DNA of 64,000 bases from Pusillimonas minor (lineage in GTDB: Bacteria > Pseudomonadota > Gammaproteobacteria > Burkholderiales > Burkholderiaceae_B): the NCBI RefSeq assembly GCF_014237865.1, contig NZ_JACJUU010000004.1:186001-250000 (forward strand). The letters run 5' to 3'. Made by a program: the position numbers and the translations under genes. Shown one piece after another: positions 18,518 to 29,405 of this stretch. The notes under the pieces are model-generated. The model worked only from the letters and a program-made list of their open reading frames with translations. It was not told the origin of the DNA and searched no databases. The first letter of the stretch is position 1; each line of letters starts with the position of its first letter.

Positions 18518-18545
18518 CTTGAAATGGGGGCGACTGCCCCCATTT
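18518..18545 (+). promoter_or_regulatory. Sigma-32 heat-shock promoter of grpE
   Basis: CTTGAAA (18518-18524), 13-base spacer, CCCCATTT (18538-18545): a full match to the RpoH consensus. It rules out an in-frame ATG at 18524 as the grpE start. Confidence 0.88.
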
Positions 18546-18583
18546 GCACTGGATTGAATCACTTGAAGTGGAGAGCTTTAACT

Positions 18584-19147
18584 ATGTCGACGAACCAGCA
18601 GCCCCTTGATCCCAAAGACGAAAATCAGGCAACGGACACTTCCGAGCAGCTCGAATCGAACGAGCCGCAAGGTGCCGAGGGCGCGGACCATGATCTGGCC
18701 GCTTTGCTCGAGGCCGCTCAGGCCCAGGTCGCCCAATACCACGATGAGCTTTTGCGCGCCAAAGCCGAGGTCGAAAATATTCGCCGTCGCGCACAGGATG
18801 ACGTTGCCAAAGCACGCAAGTTTGGTACCGAGTCGTTTGCCGAGAGTCTGGTGCCGGTCAAAGACAGCCTTGAAGCCGCGCTAGCGTTGCCCGATCAAAC
18901 GCCCGATGCCTGGCGTGCCGGTGTCGAGGCCACACTCAAGCAACTGGTGTCTGCATTCGAGCGCAATCTCATGAAAGATGTGGCGCCTGCGCCCGGCGAC
19001 AAATTCGACCCCAACGTGCATCAGGCCATTTCCTCGATTCCGTCCGACTTCCCCGAAGGGAGCATTGTGCAAACCCTCCAGAAGGGGTACACCATTTCGG
19101 ACCGTGTCTTGCGGCCTGCGCTGGTTACGGTGTCTTCCGGCAAGTAA
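18584..19147 (+). CDS. grpE: Nucleotide exchange factor GrpE
   Basis: A 187-residue cochaperone that releases ADP from DnaK. The acidic, disordered N-terminus (about 1-40) leads into a long coiled coil with [21 protein letters not shown], and the C-terminal beta domain includes [12 protein letters not shown] and [17 protein letters not shown]. The ATG at 18584 (MSTNQQ) is chosen because the earlier ATG overlaps the sigma-32 promoter. A second heat-shock promoter separates it from dnaK. Confidence 0.95.
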   Translation: MSTNQQPLDPKDENQATDTSEQLESNEPQGAEGADHDLAALLEAAQAQVAQYHDELLRAKAEVENIRRRAQDDVAKARKFGTESFAESLVPVKDSLEAALALPDQTPDAWRAGVEATLKQLVSAFERNLMKDVAPAPGDKFDPNVHQAISSIPSDFPEGSIVQTLQKGYTISDRVLRPALVTVSSGK

Positions 19148-19164
19148 AAAAATCGGGGCGCCGC

Positions 19165-19192
19165 CTTGAAAAGGTGTTATCAGGCCCCAATT
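19165..19192 (+). promoter_or_regulatory. Sigma-32 heat-shock promoter of dnaK
   Basis: CTTGAAA (19165-19171), 13-base spacer, CCCCAATT (19185-19192), close to the RpoH consensus and with the same spacing as the grpE promoter. Leader of about 48 bases to the dnaK ATG. Confidence 0.82.
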
Positions 19193-19246
19193 ACTCGACA
19201 TCAAGCTGATTTTTACTAATTTCGAATTTTTTCAGGGCTATACATT

Positions 19247-21172
<1,926 letters not shown>

Positions 21173-21193
21173 GGTCAACTCTTATTGATTAAG

Positions 21194-21225
21194 GCCCGGT
21201 TTCTGGTGTTTGCCGGAAATCGGGC
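21194..21225 (+). terminator. Hairpin between dnaK and dnaJ (attenuator-like)
   Basis: GCCCG...TTTC and GAAAT-CGGGC arms, followed by ATTCTTATT. The T tract is interrupted, so it probably reduces rather than stops read-through into dnaJ. Confidence 0.45.
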
Positions 21226-21274
21226 ATTCTTATTCATGTACAAGATACGCGTCGTGCGACGCACTTAGAAAATT

Positions 21275-22408
21275 ATGGCAAAACGCGACTTTTACGAAGT
21301 TCTGGGCGTAGGCAAGAACGCGACTGATGACGAATTGAAAAAGGCTTATCGCAAACTTGCGATGAAGTACCACCCTGACCGTAACCCGGACAGCAAAGAA
21401 GCCGAGGAAAAGTTCAAAGAGGTCAAAGAAGCCTACGAAATCCTGAGTGACGAAGGGAAGCGATCCGCCTACGATCGCTTTGGCCATGCCGGTGTTGACC
21501 CGAATGCAGCCGGCGGCGGTGGCATGGGCGGCATGGGTGGCGCCGGCTTTGCCGATGCGTTCGGCGATATCTTTGGCGAAATTTTCGGTGGCGGCGGTGG
21601 TGGCCGTCGCGGCGGCCCGCAAGTATATCGGGGCGCCGACCTTAAATACACGCTCGATATCACGCTCGAACAGGCCGCCAACGGTTTTGATACTGAAATT
21701 CGGGTGCCTAGCTGGGAAAACTGCGAAACCTGCAAAGGCTCGGGTGCCAAGCCGGGTACCAAGCCGCAAACCTGCCACACCTGTGGCGGCAACGGGGCCG
21801 TGCGTATGCAGCAGGGCTTTTTCAGTGTCCAGCAAACCTGCCCTACGTGTCACGGCAGCGGCCAGGAAATCACAGACCCTTGCGTGGCTTGCGACGGCGT
21901 GGGTCGTATTCGCAAAAATAAGACCCTGCAGGTCAAGATCCCGGCGGGTATCGATGACGGCATGCGTATTCGTTCGGCCGGCAACGGTGAACCCGGCGTT
22001 AATGGCGGCCCACCCGGCGATCTTTACGTCGAAATCCACCTTAAGCCGCACGCTATATTCCAGCGCGATGGCGAAGACCTGCACTGCGAACTGACGCTGC
22101 CCTTTACCACAGCGGCATTGGGTGGCGAAATGGAAGTGCCCACGTTGTCGGGCAAAGGCTCAATTTCCATTCCCGAAGGCACGCAAACAGGTAAAACCTT
22201 CCGCTTGCGCGGCAAGGGAGTTAAAGGGGTCCGGTCCAGCTATCCGGGTGATTTGTATTGTCACATCGTGGTCGAAACGCCGGTTCGCCTGAACGAAGAG
22301 CAAAAGAAAATTTTGCGTCAGTTCGAAGCATCGTTGTCGCAGGGGGGCGAAAAACACTCGCCCAAAAGCGACTCGTGGAAAGACAGAGTGAAAAGCTTCT
22401 TTAGCTGA
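21275..22408 (+). CDS. dnaJ: Chaperone protein DnaJ (Hsp40, class A)
   Basis: A 377-residue cochaperone. The J domain (about 1-70) has the HPD motif in [10 protein letters not shown]; a Gly/Phe-rich linker spans about 75-115 ([11 protein letters not shown]); the zinc domain has four CxxCxGxG-type repeats from CETCKGSG near 150 to CVACDGVG near 205; the C-terminal substrate domains follow. DnaJ delivers clients to DnaK and stimulates its ATPase. Full-length, 102 bases after dnaK, and ending before a bidirectional terminator. Confidence 0.98.
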   Translation: MAKRDFYEVLGVGKNATDDELKKAYRKLAMKYHPDRNPDSKEAEEKFKEVKEAYEILSDEGKRSAYDRFGHAGVDPNAAGGGGMGGMGGAGFADAFGDIFGEIFGGGGGGRRGGPQVYRGADLKYTLDITLEQAANGFDTEIRVPSWENCETCKGSGAKPGTKPQTCHTCGGNGAVRMQQGFFSVQQTCPTCHGSGQEITDPCVACDGVGRIRKNKTLQVKIPAGIDDGMRIRSAGNGEPGVNGGPPGDLYVEIHLKPHAIFQRDGEDLHCELTLPFTTAALGGEMEVPTLSGKGSISIPEGTQTGKTFRLRGKGVKGVRSSYPGDLYCHIVVETPVRLNEEQKKILRQFEASLSQGGEKHSPKSDSWKDRVKSFFS

Positions 22409-22518
22409 GGCCCCTGGAGGCCTGCTGCTTTAGCTTTAATGTGCGCATTGCATCGGGTCGTTAAAACGTTAAGGTAAACGGGCCTACAAGTCGGTAACAT
22501 TACCGCGCGTATAGGCCC

Positions 22519-22549
22519 AAAAAATGCCCGGGAATACCGGGCATTTTTT
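22519..22549. terminator. Bidirectional terminator between dnaJ and the M16 peptidase gene
   Basis: AAAAAATGCCCGG-GAATA-CCGGGCATTTTTT is symmetric with A and T tracts on both sides, so it can serve both convergent transcripts. Confidence 0.9.
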
Positions 22550-22558
22550 ATGCGCCAA

Positions 22559-25414
22559 CTATGGTTTGTTCTTGTCGAAGTCGCCGGCCAGCGCCGTGCT
22601 GAACGCATCGGGCTGAAGGTATTTGCGCAGCGCCGCATTAACGTCTTCGGCCGTCATTTTTGACAGCAGTTCGTCGACCTGGGCCGACCAGGCAAAACTG
22701 CGCCCTTCTTGCATGTAATTGACCCACACCGCCGCCAGCACTTCGTCGTTGCTGCGGTTCAGGCGACGCAGGTTCATCAGGGCCTGCACGGCCTCTTTGA
22801 CTTCTTCGTCAGAGAATCCCGACTTGAGTGCCTTGTTCAGTTCGTCGTTTAGCGCCGCACGGAAACGGTCGCGGTTTTCGGGGGCCAGAATGGCCGACAT
22901 GGACCATTCGCCCGAAGGCTCGTAGGCCGACGCGTTGACGCCGGACCCCACACTGTAGGAGATCCCTTCAGTGACGCGAATGCGCTCCCAGAGCCGTGAG
23001 CGACTGGACCCGCCCAGTAGGTAATTGGCGACGTACAAGGCCTGAAATTCGGGGTTGTCGTCCCGCAATTCAAGCGGTAACGACGCCACGTAAACCGCAT
23101 TGGCCTTGTCCGGTGTGCTGATCGTGAAAGACGCTGGTTTGACGTTACGCCACGGGTCGTCGAGGCGCGTGTACGCCGGTGCCTTTTTCCATTGCGAGAA
23201 CCCTGTTTTCAGGGCTTCGCGTACAGCGTCTGCGTCGAATGAACCGACCGCCGAGAAACGCAATGTACCGGTACCGTAGAACTGCGCATGAAAACTCGCC
23301 AGTGCCTTTTGATTCAGGGCTTCGACACGTTGCAATGCCTCTTCAAAGGTTGGCGTGTAGCGCGGGTCTGTTTTGGGCCAGGGGTTGTCGTGACGCGCCA
23401 ACGCGCGCGACGCCAATGCACCGGGCTCGGTCATGGCGCTGCGAATTGAGGTCAAGACCTGGGTTTTATAGGTTTCAAGTTCGTCGGCGGGGAAGACTGG
23501 CTCGCGCAGAATATGGGTGACCAATGCAATGACTTGTGGCAGGTTGTTGCCCGGCACAGAGATGTCGGCCACCACGACGCCATTGCCGCCGCCCAGGCCG
23601 ACATCGGCCTGCAATTCGGTGAATTTGTCCTGGATGTCCTGGCGTGACAGGGTTTGAGTGCCATGCTCGAGCAACGACGCGGTGGCTGCGGCAATGGTGC
23701 TTTTGCCGGCCAAAGATTGCGCGTCACCAAACTGCATCAGCAGCTTGGCTTCAACCCGGTTTCCGCGTGTTGGTTTGGGCAGCAGGGCCAGGTCGATGTG
23801 TGTGCCGTCTGGTAATGCCAGGGGTTCGCGTTGGGTCTGGGCATCAATGTTTTCGGGTGTGGCATTGAAGGCGGCGGCATTGTCTTCAAGCGCGCGCCCG
23901 GTGTAGCCGGCCAGCATCTCTTCGATATTGACCGGCGTGGCGGCAGGGGCGCGTTTGGGTTGCGCGGTGGGCAGGTAAATGCCTTCGGTCCGGTTGTCTG
24001 GCAGCAGATAGGCGGTCGTAACGCGTTGTACTTGTTCAAGCGTTGTTTGTTCGACTTGGTCGCGCTGCCAGTAAAACAGGCGCCAGTCGCCCAAAGCGGC
24101 GGCTTCCGACAGCGCTGCGGTAAGGTGTGCCGGGTCGGCATAGATCTGATCCCATTGGGCGCGGGCCCGGGACTTGACGCGGTCGAGTTCTTGCTGGGTA
24201 AAGGGCGTATTGGCCACGCTGGCAATGGCGGCGTTCATGGCGCCTAGCGTTTTGTAAGGGTCGGCGCCAGATTCGAGCTGGGCGCCAAAAAGTGCGTAGC
24301 CCGGTTGCCGCATGGGGCGTGCAAAGCCAAAGCTTTGTGCCGCCAGTTTTTTATCGACCAGTGCTTTATACAAGCGCCCGGACGGTACATCGGCAATGAT
24401 GGATACCCCGAGGTCGAGAGCGATGAAATCGGGGCTGGCCCCCTGAGGGATGTGATATTGGCTGACGACCAGCGGTGTACCGCCATTTCGTTTGACCACG
24501 ACCTGGCGCTGGCCTTCTTGTACCGGCTCTACCGTGTATTCCGGGGGTAAGCGGCGTTCGGGCCTGGGGATGCCTTTAAAGGCCTCAGCAACCAAGGCCA
24601 GCGTCTGGGCAAGGTCGAACTTGCCGGAAATGATCAGGATGGCGTTGTCGGGCTGGTAATACTGCCGGTAAAACGCACGGAGCTGCTCGATATCGACGTT
24701 TTCGACGTCTGATCGCGCGCCAATGGTGTCATTGGCATAGCTGTGCCACTGGTAGGCGGCCGCCTGCGTTTTTTGCATCAGGGTTTCGAAAGGGTTGTTT
24801 TCCCCGGCTTCCATTTCGTTGCGCACCACGGTCATTTCGGCATCCAGGTCGCTGCGCGCAATGGTGGCATTGACCATGACGTCGGCTTGCCAGCGTACAT
24901 ACCAGTCAAGCAGGGCAGGGTCGGCGGCAAACGACGCGTAGTAATTGGTGCGGTCGCTTGAGGTGGTGCCGTTCGCCCTAAGCCCGCGCTTTGAAAATTC
25001 GGCCAGTGCATTGGGCATCGATGGCGTGCCGCGAAACAGCATGTGCTCAAGCAAATGCGCCATGCCGGTTTCGCCGTAGTTTTCGTGTCGCGAACCCACA
25101 AGGTATGTCATGTTGACGGTGACCGAAGCCTTGGCGTCGTCGGGTGTCAGCAGCACTTTAAGACCATTGGGCAAGGTGTATGCGTGTGTGCCTTCGATAG
25201 CGGGGCCGGCGATGACGCCACCGGGGAGTGCGACAGACGCACCGGGTTTGGTCACGGTGGCTTCGGCCGGGCTTTGCGCCGGGGTGGTTTGGGCGTGGGC
25301 CAGTTGCAGGCTTGTCAGTGCGGCTATGGCCAGCGCCAGGCCGCCAAGGCCTTGACGCAGCGTGCGCACTGTCGCGGGTATCAGTCGATCGTTAAACAGC
25401 TTTAAACCAGGCAT
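22559..25414 (-). CDS. Secreted M16 family zinc peptidase (pitrilysin-like)
   Basis: A 951-residue protease. A signal peptide with a hydrophobic core (GLGGLALAIAALTSLQ) is probably cleaved after LAHA near 42. The zinc site HLLEH lies near residue 120 with the downstream glutamate in the NEMEAGENNPF region near 200. Two M16 halves follow; the second carries the usual non-catalytic repeat. Related proteins sit in the periplasm and degrade peptides. The single-chain, roughly 950-residue form differs from the two-gene M16 pairs found in many beta-proteobacteria. Two minus-strand genes (VWA and MoxR) lie upstream, but a shared transcript is unproven. Confidence 0.88.
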   Translation of the reverse strand: MPGLKLFNDRLIPATVRTLRQGLGGLALAIAALTSLQLAHAQTTPAQSPAEATVTKPGASVALPGGVIAGPAIEGTHAYTLPNGLKVLLTPDDAKASVTVNMTYLVGSRHENYGETGMAHLLEHMLFRGTPSMPNALAEFSKRGLRANGTTSSDRTNYYASFAADPALLDWYVRWQADVMVNATIARSDLDAEMTVVRNEMEAGENNPFETLMQKTQAAAYQWHSYANDTIGARSDVENVDIEQLRAFYRQYYQPDNAILIISGKFDLAQTLALVAEAFKGIPRPERRLPPEYTVEPVQEGQRQVVVKRNGGTPLVVSQYHIPQGASPDFIALDLGVSIIADVPSGRLYKALVDKKLAAQSFGFARPMRQPGYALFGAQLESGADPYKTLGAMNAAIASVANTPFTQQELDRVKSRARAQWDQIYADPAHLTAALSEAAALGDWRLFYWQRDQVEQTTLEQVQRVTTAYLLPDNRTEGIYLPTAQPKRAPAATPVNIEEMLAGYTGRALEDNAAAFNATPENIDAQTQREPLALPDGTHIDLALLPKPTRGNRVEAKLLMQFGDAQSLAGKSTIAAATASLLEHGTQTLSRQDIQDKFTELQADVGLGGGNGVVVADISVPGNNLPQVIALVTHILREPVFPADELETYKTQVLTSIRSAMTEPGALASRALARHDNPWPKTDPRYTPTFEEALQRVEALNQKALASFHAQFYGTGTLRFSAVGSFDADAVREALKTGFSQWKKAPAYTRLDDPWRNVKPASFTISTPDKANAVYVASLPLELRDDNPEFQALYVANYLLGGSSRSRLWERIRVTEGISYSVGSGVNASAYEPSGEWSMSAILAPENRDRFRAALNDELNKALKSGFSDEEVKEAVQALMNLRRLNRSNDEVLAAVWVNYMQEGRSFAWSAQVDELLSKMTAEDVNAALRKYLQPDAFSTALAGDFDKNKP

Positions 25415-25434
25415 CGGGACTCCGGGGGGCGGGG

Positions 25435-26607
25435 TTACTTGGAAAGGTGTCGCATGGCTTGCTCTAGCCCGCTGACCGTGACGCTGTACATGTGGTCGTG
25501 CATCAGGTTTTTGACAATGGCAATAGATTGCCGGTAGGGCCAGTACCCTTCGGGTTCGGGGTTCAGCCAGACCGATTTGGGCCAGTTGTCGAGCAAGCGT
25601 TGCAACCAGGCGGCGCCCGTTTCTTTGTTGTGATGCTCAACCGAACCACCCGGGTGCAGCAGCTCGTAAGGGCTCATGGTGGCATCGCCCACCAGAATCA
25701 GGCGCCAGTCTTCGTTGTACTTGCGTATGACATCCCAGGTATCGAAACGTTCAGCATGACGACGGCTGTTGGTCTTCCAGAGGTGCTCGTAAGGGCAGTT
25801 GTGGAAGTAGTAGACGTCGAGATGGTGGAATTCGCTGCGGGCCGCAGAAAACAATTCTTCGACCCGTTGTATATGGTCGTCCATGCTGCCGCCGACGTCG
25901 AGCAACATGAGCACCTTGACCGCATTGTGTCGCTCGGGAACCATGCGCAGGTCGAGAAAGCCGGCGTTTCTGGCGGTGTGGCTGATGGTGTCGTCCAGAT
26001 CGAGCTCAAGTTCGGCGCCTTCGCGTGCAAAGCGCCGTAGTCGCCGCAGTGCCATTTTGAAATTGCGTGTGCCCAGCTCCTGGCTGTCGTCGTAATCTCG
26101 AAATTCGCGTTTTTCCCAGACTTTTACGGCAGTACGGTTGCCGGCTGAAGGACCGCCCACACGGATGCCTTCAGGGTGATAGCCGCCATGGCCAAAAGCC
26201 GACGTGCCGCCGGTGCCGATCCATTTGTTGCCGCCGGCATGACGTTCTTTTTGCTCTTCCAGTCGTTGCTTGAAAAGCGCCATGAGCTTGTCCCAGCCGT
26301 GTTTTTCAATGGCTGCCTTTTCTTCGGGCGACAGGTGTTTCTGGAATTCTTTGATGAGCCAGTCGAGGGGGATGTCTTTGTCGGCGGGCAGACGGGCCTC
26401 GATTTGCCGGTAAAACGCGCCGAACGCCTGGTCGAAACGGTCGAACAGGGTCTCGTCTTTGACCAGGGTCATGCGCGACAAATGGTAGAAGTCGTCGAGC
26501 GTGGGGGGCATGACCCCGCTTTTAAGCGCGCCCAGCAGCGTTAAGTATTCGTTGACCGACACCGGAAGACGATGACTGCGCAAATGGTAGAAGAAATCCA
26601 GCAACAT
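25435..26607 (-). CDS. VWA domain protein (CoxE-like)
   Basis: A 390-residue cytoplasmic protein. The N-terminal half (FFYHLRSHRLPVSVNEYLTLL) is of the CoxE/YeaD type; the C-terminal half is a von Willebrand A domain with a modified MIDAS motif DVGGSMDDH near 235 (usual DxSxS). Such proteins partner with MoxR AAA ATPases in maturation or assembly of metalloenzyme complexes. The MoxR-type gene lies 32 bases upstream on the same strand, the standard pairing. The client is unknown; a decayed molybdenum hydroxylase operon about 2.5 kb away is only a circumstantial link. Confidence 0.85.
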   Translation of the reverse strand: MLLDFFYHLRSHRLPVSVNEYLTLLGALKSGVMPPTLDDFYHLSRMTLVKDETLFDRFDQAFGAFYRQIEARLPADKDIPLDWLIKEFQKHLSPEEKAAIEKHGWDKLMALFKQRLEEQKERHAGGNKWIGTGGTSAFGHGGYHPEGIRVGGPSAGNRTAVKVWEKREFRDYDDSQELGTRNFKMALRRLRRFAREGAELELDLDDTISHTARNAGFLDLRMVPERHNAVKVLMLLDVGGSMDDHIQRVEELFSAARSEFHHLDVYYFHNCPYEHLWKTNSRRHAERFDTWDVIRKYNEDWRLILVGDATMSPYELLHPGGSVEHHNKETGAAWLQRLLDNWPKSVWLNPEPEGYWPYRQSIAIVKNLMHDHMYSVTVSGLEQAMRHLSK

Positions 26608-26639
26608 GACGTGAGATTACCAAACAAGGTTGCCGGGGC

Positions 26640-27512
26640 TTAACGACGGGTACTGGCACGCGTGATGGCGGCCAGACGTTGCAAAAGCGTAAGGTCTTGC
26701 TCGTTTTTAAGCAGGGCGCCGGCCATGACGGGCAAGTCCTGGTCGGGGCGACGGATATCGTCGGCGCTCATGTTCTCGTTCATGAGCAGGCGCAGCCAGT
26801 CGAGGAACTCGGATGTGGACGGTTTCTTTTTAAGGCCGGGTGCGTCGCGCAGGGCAAAGAACGTGTCGAGTGCTGCCGCCAGTACGTCTTGCCTGACGTT
26901 GGGGTAGTGCACATTGACGATGTCTTGCAGGGTGTCGCGCTCGGGGAAGCTGATGTAGTGAAAGAAACAGCGGCGCAAAAAGGCGTCGGGTAGGTCTTTT
27001 TCGTTGTTGGACGTAATGATGATTAATGGACGGTGACGGGCTTTGATGGTTTCCCGGGTTTCGTACACATGGAAAGTCATTTGGTCGAGTTCACGCAGCA
27101 GGTCGTTGGGGAACTCGATGTCGGCCTTGTCGATTTCGTCAATCAGCACCACCGTGGGTACGTCGGACTCGAAAGCCTGCCAAAGCACGCCCTTGACAAT
27201 GTAGTTGGCAATGTCGCGCACCTTTTCGTCGCCCAGTTGCGAGTCGCGCAGACGCGAGACTGCGTCGTACTCGTATAGGCCCTGGTGCGCCTTGGTGGTT
27301 GACTTGATGTGCCATTGCAGCAGCGGGCGACCCAGCGCTGCAGCGACTTCTTCTGCGAGCATTGTTTTTCCGGTGCCGGGTTCGCCCTTGATAAGCAGGG
27401 GGCGTTGCAGGGCAATGGCGGCATTGACGGCAAGTTTCAGGTCGTCGGTGGCCACATAGCGGTCGGTGCCGGTAAAGCGTTGTTCAGACGAAGCGGGTGC
27501 TGCAGAAGTCAT
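26640..27512 (-). CDS. MoxR-family AAA+ ATPase
   Basis: A 290-residue AAA+ protein with Walker A GEPGTGKT near 40-47, Walker B VVLIDEIDKAD near 120, sensor 1 ITSNNEKDLPDAFLRRC near 165 and a helical lid. MoxR proteins act as chaperone-like ATPases with VWA partners, here the adjacent CoxE-like gene. The ATG at 27512 (MTSAAPASS) is preferred; the longer frame to 27644 reaches into the spacer shared with the divergent cytochrome gene and adds unconserved residues. Confidence 0.88.
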   Translation of the reverse strand: MTSAAPASSEQRFTGTDRYVATDDLKLAVNAAIALQRPLLIKGEPGTGKTMLAEEVAAALGRPLLQWHIKSTTKAHQGLYEYDAVSRLRDSQLGDEKVRDIANYIVKGVLWQAFESDVPTVVLIDEIDKADIEFPNDLLRELDQMTFHVYETRETIKARHRPLIIITSNNEKDLPDAFLRRCFFHYISFPERDTLQDIVNVHYPNVRQDVLAAALDTFFALRDAPGLKKKPSTSEFLDWLRLLMNENMSADDIRRPDQDLPVMAGALLKNEQDLTLLQRLAAITRASTRR

Positions 27513-27656
27513 GTTGTCGGTCCGTATTAAAATAGCGTCTTGCAGTGAAAATTTGGGTAAATAGCGATCTTCACGACAATTATCGTACAATCCCAACGTT
27601 TCGTCGGTCACCTGTGCGGTGAGCGGCCTTTTATTTACCGCCAAACAAGAGCTACT

Positions 27657-28010
27657 ATGAAGTTGCGAACAAATTTCAAGCGCACGCTGTCTGCGCTAGC
27701 CGTTACGGCATCCTGTGCGTTCGTGGGTCAGGCCCATGCGGCCGATTCGGCCACCGTTGGCGATGCCAAAGCCGCCGTAAATAAAGTGTCCATGTGCATT
27801 GGCTGTCACGGTATCGAAGGCTACAAAGCCAGTTTCCCCGAGGTCTACCACGTACCCAAAATTGCAGGCCAAAATGCCGAATACATTGTGGCTGCCCTGA
27901 AAGAGTACGCCAGCGGCGCGCGCAGCTTCCCCACCATGGAAGCCATCGCCAAGAGCCTGTCTGAAAAAGACATGGCCGACCTGGCTGCTTACTACGCTAA
28001 TTTGAAATAA
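27657..28010 (+). CDS. Small periplasmic c-type cytochrome (cytochrome c4-like, first)
   Basis: A 117-residue monoheme cytochrome. A signal peptide ends near VGQAHA (about residue 29); the heme site CIGCH lies near 46-50 and a candidate axial methionine in SFPTMEAIAK near 97. The pattern resembles the N-terminal half of diheme cytochrome c4. The next gene, 12 bases downstream, is a second cytochrome resembling the other half. Likely an electron carrier to a terminal oxidase in the periplasm. The MoxR gene diverges upstream. Confidence 0.85.
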   Translation: MKLRTNFKRTLSALAVTASCAFVGQAHAADSATVGDAKAAVNKVSMCIGCHGIEGYKASFPEVYHVPKIAGQNAEYIVAALKEYASGARSFPTMEAIAKSLSEKDMADLAAYYANLK

Positions 28011-28022
28011 TCGGGGGCGACC

Positions 28023-28382
28023 ATGAAGAAACTGACTCTTGCCCTGCTGGGTTCCGTTATGTTTGCGGCCGGTGCGGCCCAGGCTGCTGATCTGGCCGCC
28101 GGCCAGGCTGCGTACCAGAAATTTAACTGCGCCAGCTGCCACGGCGCCGATGCCAAAACGCCCATTATGCCGGCTTACCCCATTTTGGCCGGCCAGCATG
28201 CCGACTACCTCGAGCACGCTTTAAAAGCCTACAAGCGTGGCCAGGCCGGTGCGCCCGCAACGGCAAATATCCGTAAAAACGCCATCATGGGCGGTATGGC
28301 CATGCCTTTGTCTAACGAAGACATTAAAAACATGGCCGCCTGGATGGCCAGCCTGCCATCGCCTTTGGCCATTCGCAAGTAA
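28023..28382 (+). CDS. Small periplasmic c-type cytochrome (cytochrome c4-like, second)
   Basis: A 119-residue monoheme cytochrome with signal peptide cleaved near AAQAADLA (about 21), heme site CASCH near 38-42, the AYPILAGQHADYLEHAL segment usual for c4 domains, and the axial methionine in GGMAMPLS near 95. It follows the first cytochrome by 12 bases and ends before a strong terminator, so the pair forms a two-gene operon. Confidence 0.87.
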   Translation: MKKLTLALLGSVMFAAGAAQAADLAAGQAAYQKFNCASCHGADAKTPIMPAYPILAGQHADYLEHALKAYKRGQAGAPATANIRKNAIMGGMAMPLSNEDIKNMAAWMASLPSPLAIRK

Positions 28383-28425
28383 TCGCGTTTCCGCCGTCCT
28401 GTTCAAGGACGATGGTTCAGCATTA

Positions 28426-28464
28426 AAAAGATCAGGCCCGGGTTATACCCGGGCCTGATCTTTT
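28426..28464. terminator. Strong bidirectional terminator after the cytochrome pair
   Basis: A 17-base perfect stem (AAAAGATCAGGCCCGGG against its complement) with a 5-base loop and T tract; serves the cytochrome operon and the convergent DUF1841 gene. Confidence 0.92.
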
Positions 28465-28489
28465 GTGTCGGTGTCGTCTTGCGCCAGTT

Positions 28490-28927
28490 TTATCGGCCGT
28501 GGCGTGTGCTGCGTTGCCTGATCAGTTCCAGATAGGTGTCGTTGCTGAATGGCTTGCCCAGCCGTTGGGCTTCCCACACCACTTCGCCCAAACACTCCAT
28601 AATTTCGTGAGCGGCTTCGTGCGCTCCAATGCGCTGTGCCAGGCCGTCGTGGGCCGCCCGAATGCCGGGGGGCTGGTCAACAGAGAGCTGTTCGGAAATA
28701 GCCAGATGCATCGACAGGTGCAGGTACGGGTTGGTTTGGCCGCCTTCCACCGTATATTCGGCTTCAAGCGCATCCGGGCGGTTCAGTTCGTCGTGATATT
28801 CGGGGTGCTGCACAATCCACTCAACGGCCATCGATTCAATCGGTGTCAGTACGTTGTTTTGAGTGTGTTTATGCCAGGCGCCGCAAAAAAATTGCCTGAC
28901 CTGTTCGCGGGATGGGTTGAAAAGCAT
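28490..28927 (-). CDS. DUF1841 family protein
   Basis: A 145-residue soluble protein with no signal peptide. It opens with FNPSREQVRQFFCGAWHKH and contains NPYLHLSMHLAISEQL and HEAAHEIMECLGEVVWEAQ, the conserved parts of DUF1841, a proteobacterial family of unknown function. The conserved histidines and glutamate (HLSMHLAI, HEAAHEIME) could form a metal site, which is only a suggestion. Stands alone; a decayed operon lies upstream. Confidence 0.85.
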   Translation of the reverse strand: MLFNPSREQVRQFFCGAWHKHTQNNVLTPIESMAVEWIVQHPEYHDELNRPDALEAEYTVEGGQTNPYLHLSMHLAISEQLSVDQPPGIRAAHDGLAQRIGAHEAAHEIMECLGEVVWEAQRLGKPFSNDTYLELIRQRSTRHGR

Positions 28928-29099
28928 GGGCGTCGAGCCTTTTGGGGGCGTTGCTACGGTTGGGGTGTTGAAACGTGGGGATGACCCTTCAGATTTTACG
29001 TCAACGCCCGCGTCCGGGGGGGAGCAGGCCGTCGGCTCGATAATAGATTGAGTGCAGACGAGGTATCACCAGTCGATCGGCAAGCCGTGGCGTTAGGGA

Positions 29100-29382
29100 C
29101 TAAGACGATGAGCCAAACGCCGAACGCATGAGTGACATCAGCGATGCTTTTGATGCCTTGGCGTTGGCGTCGGCCGACGCTGCCCCGGATTCAGGCGCAG
29201 TCGCCGCGCTTGCAGCCGCGCTGATGAACGACATTTTGACGTGAATGTTCACCAGATATTCGGTGTCGCTGATGACGTCAATCGATTCCAGGTACACAAG
29301 CGCCCATCACGTTGGGGTCCAGCAGCAGCGTCCAGACCTTGTCTCTGGGCGCCGCAATCGTCATTTTCTTTTCAATTTCCAT
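29100..29382 (-). pseudogene. coxG: CoxG/SRPBCC family protein, frameshifted and internally deleted
   Basis: The start MEIEKKMTIAAPRDKVWTLL and ACVPG match CO dehydrogenase subunit G (CoxG), a membrane-anchoring SRPBCC protein. Right after VPG the frame breaks into a TGA; the continuation (SIDVISDTEYLVNIHVKMSF) is in another frame, as if 5 bases were lost between two GGAA-containing repeats. After FISA the middle of the domain is gone and an Ala/Ser-rich C-terminal tail ending LMSLMRSAFG follows directly. About 90 residues remain of an expected 180-200. It cannot make a working protein. It is the last gene of a decaying molybdenum hydroxylase operon. Confidence 0.75.
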
Positions 29383-29405
29383 TTGGCTTTCCGGTGGTTG
29401 ATTCG

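Noticed and set aside
18524-18583. Earlier in-frame ATG for grpE
   Set aside because: It lies inside the sigma-32 promoter, upstream of the expected transcription start.
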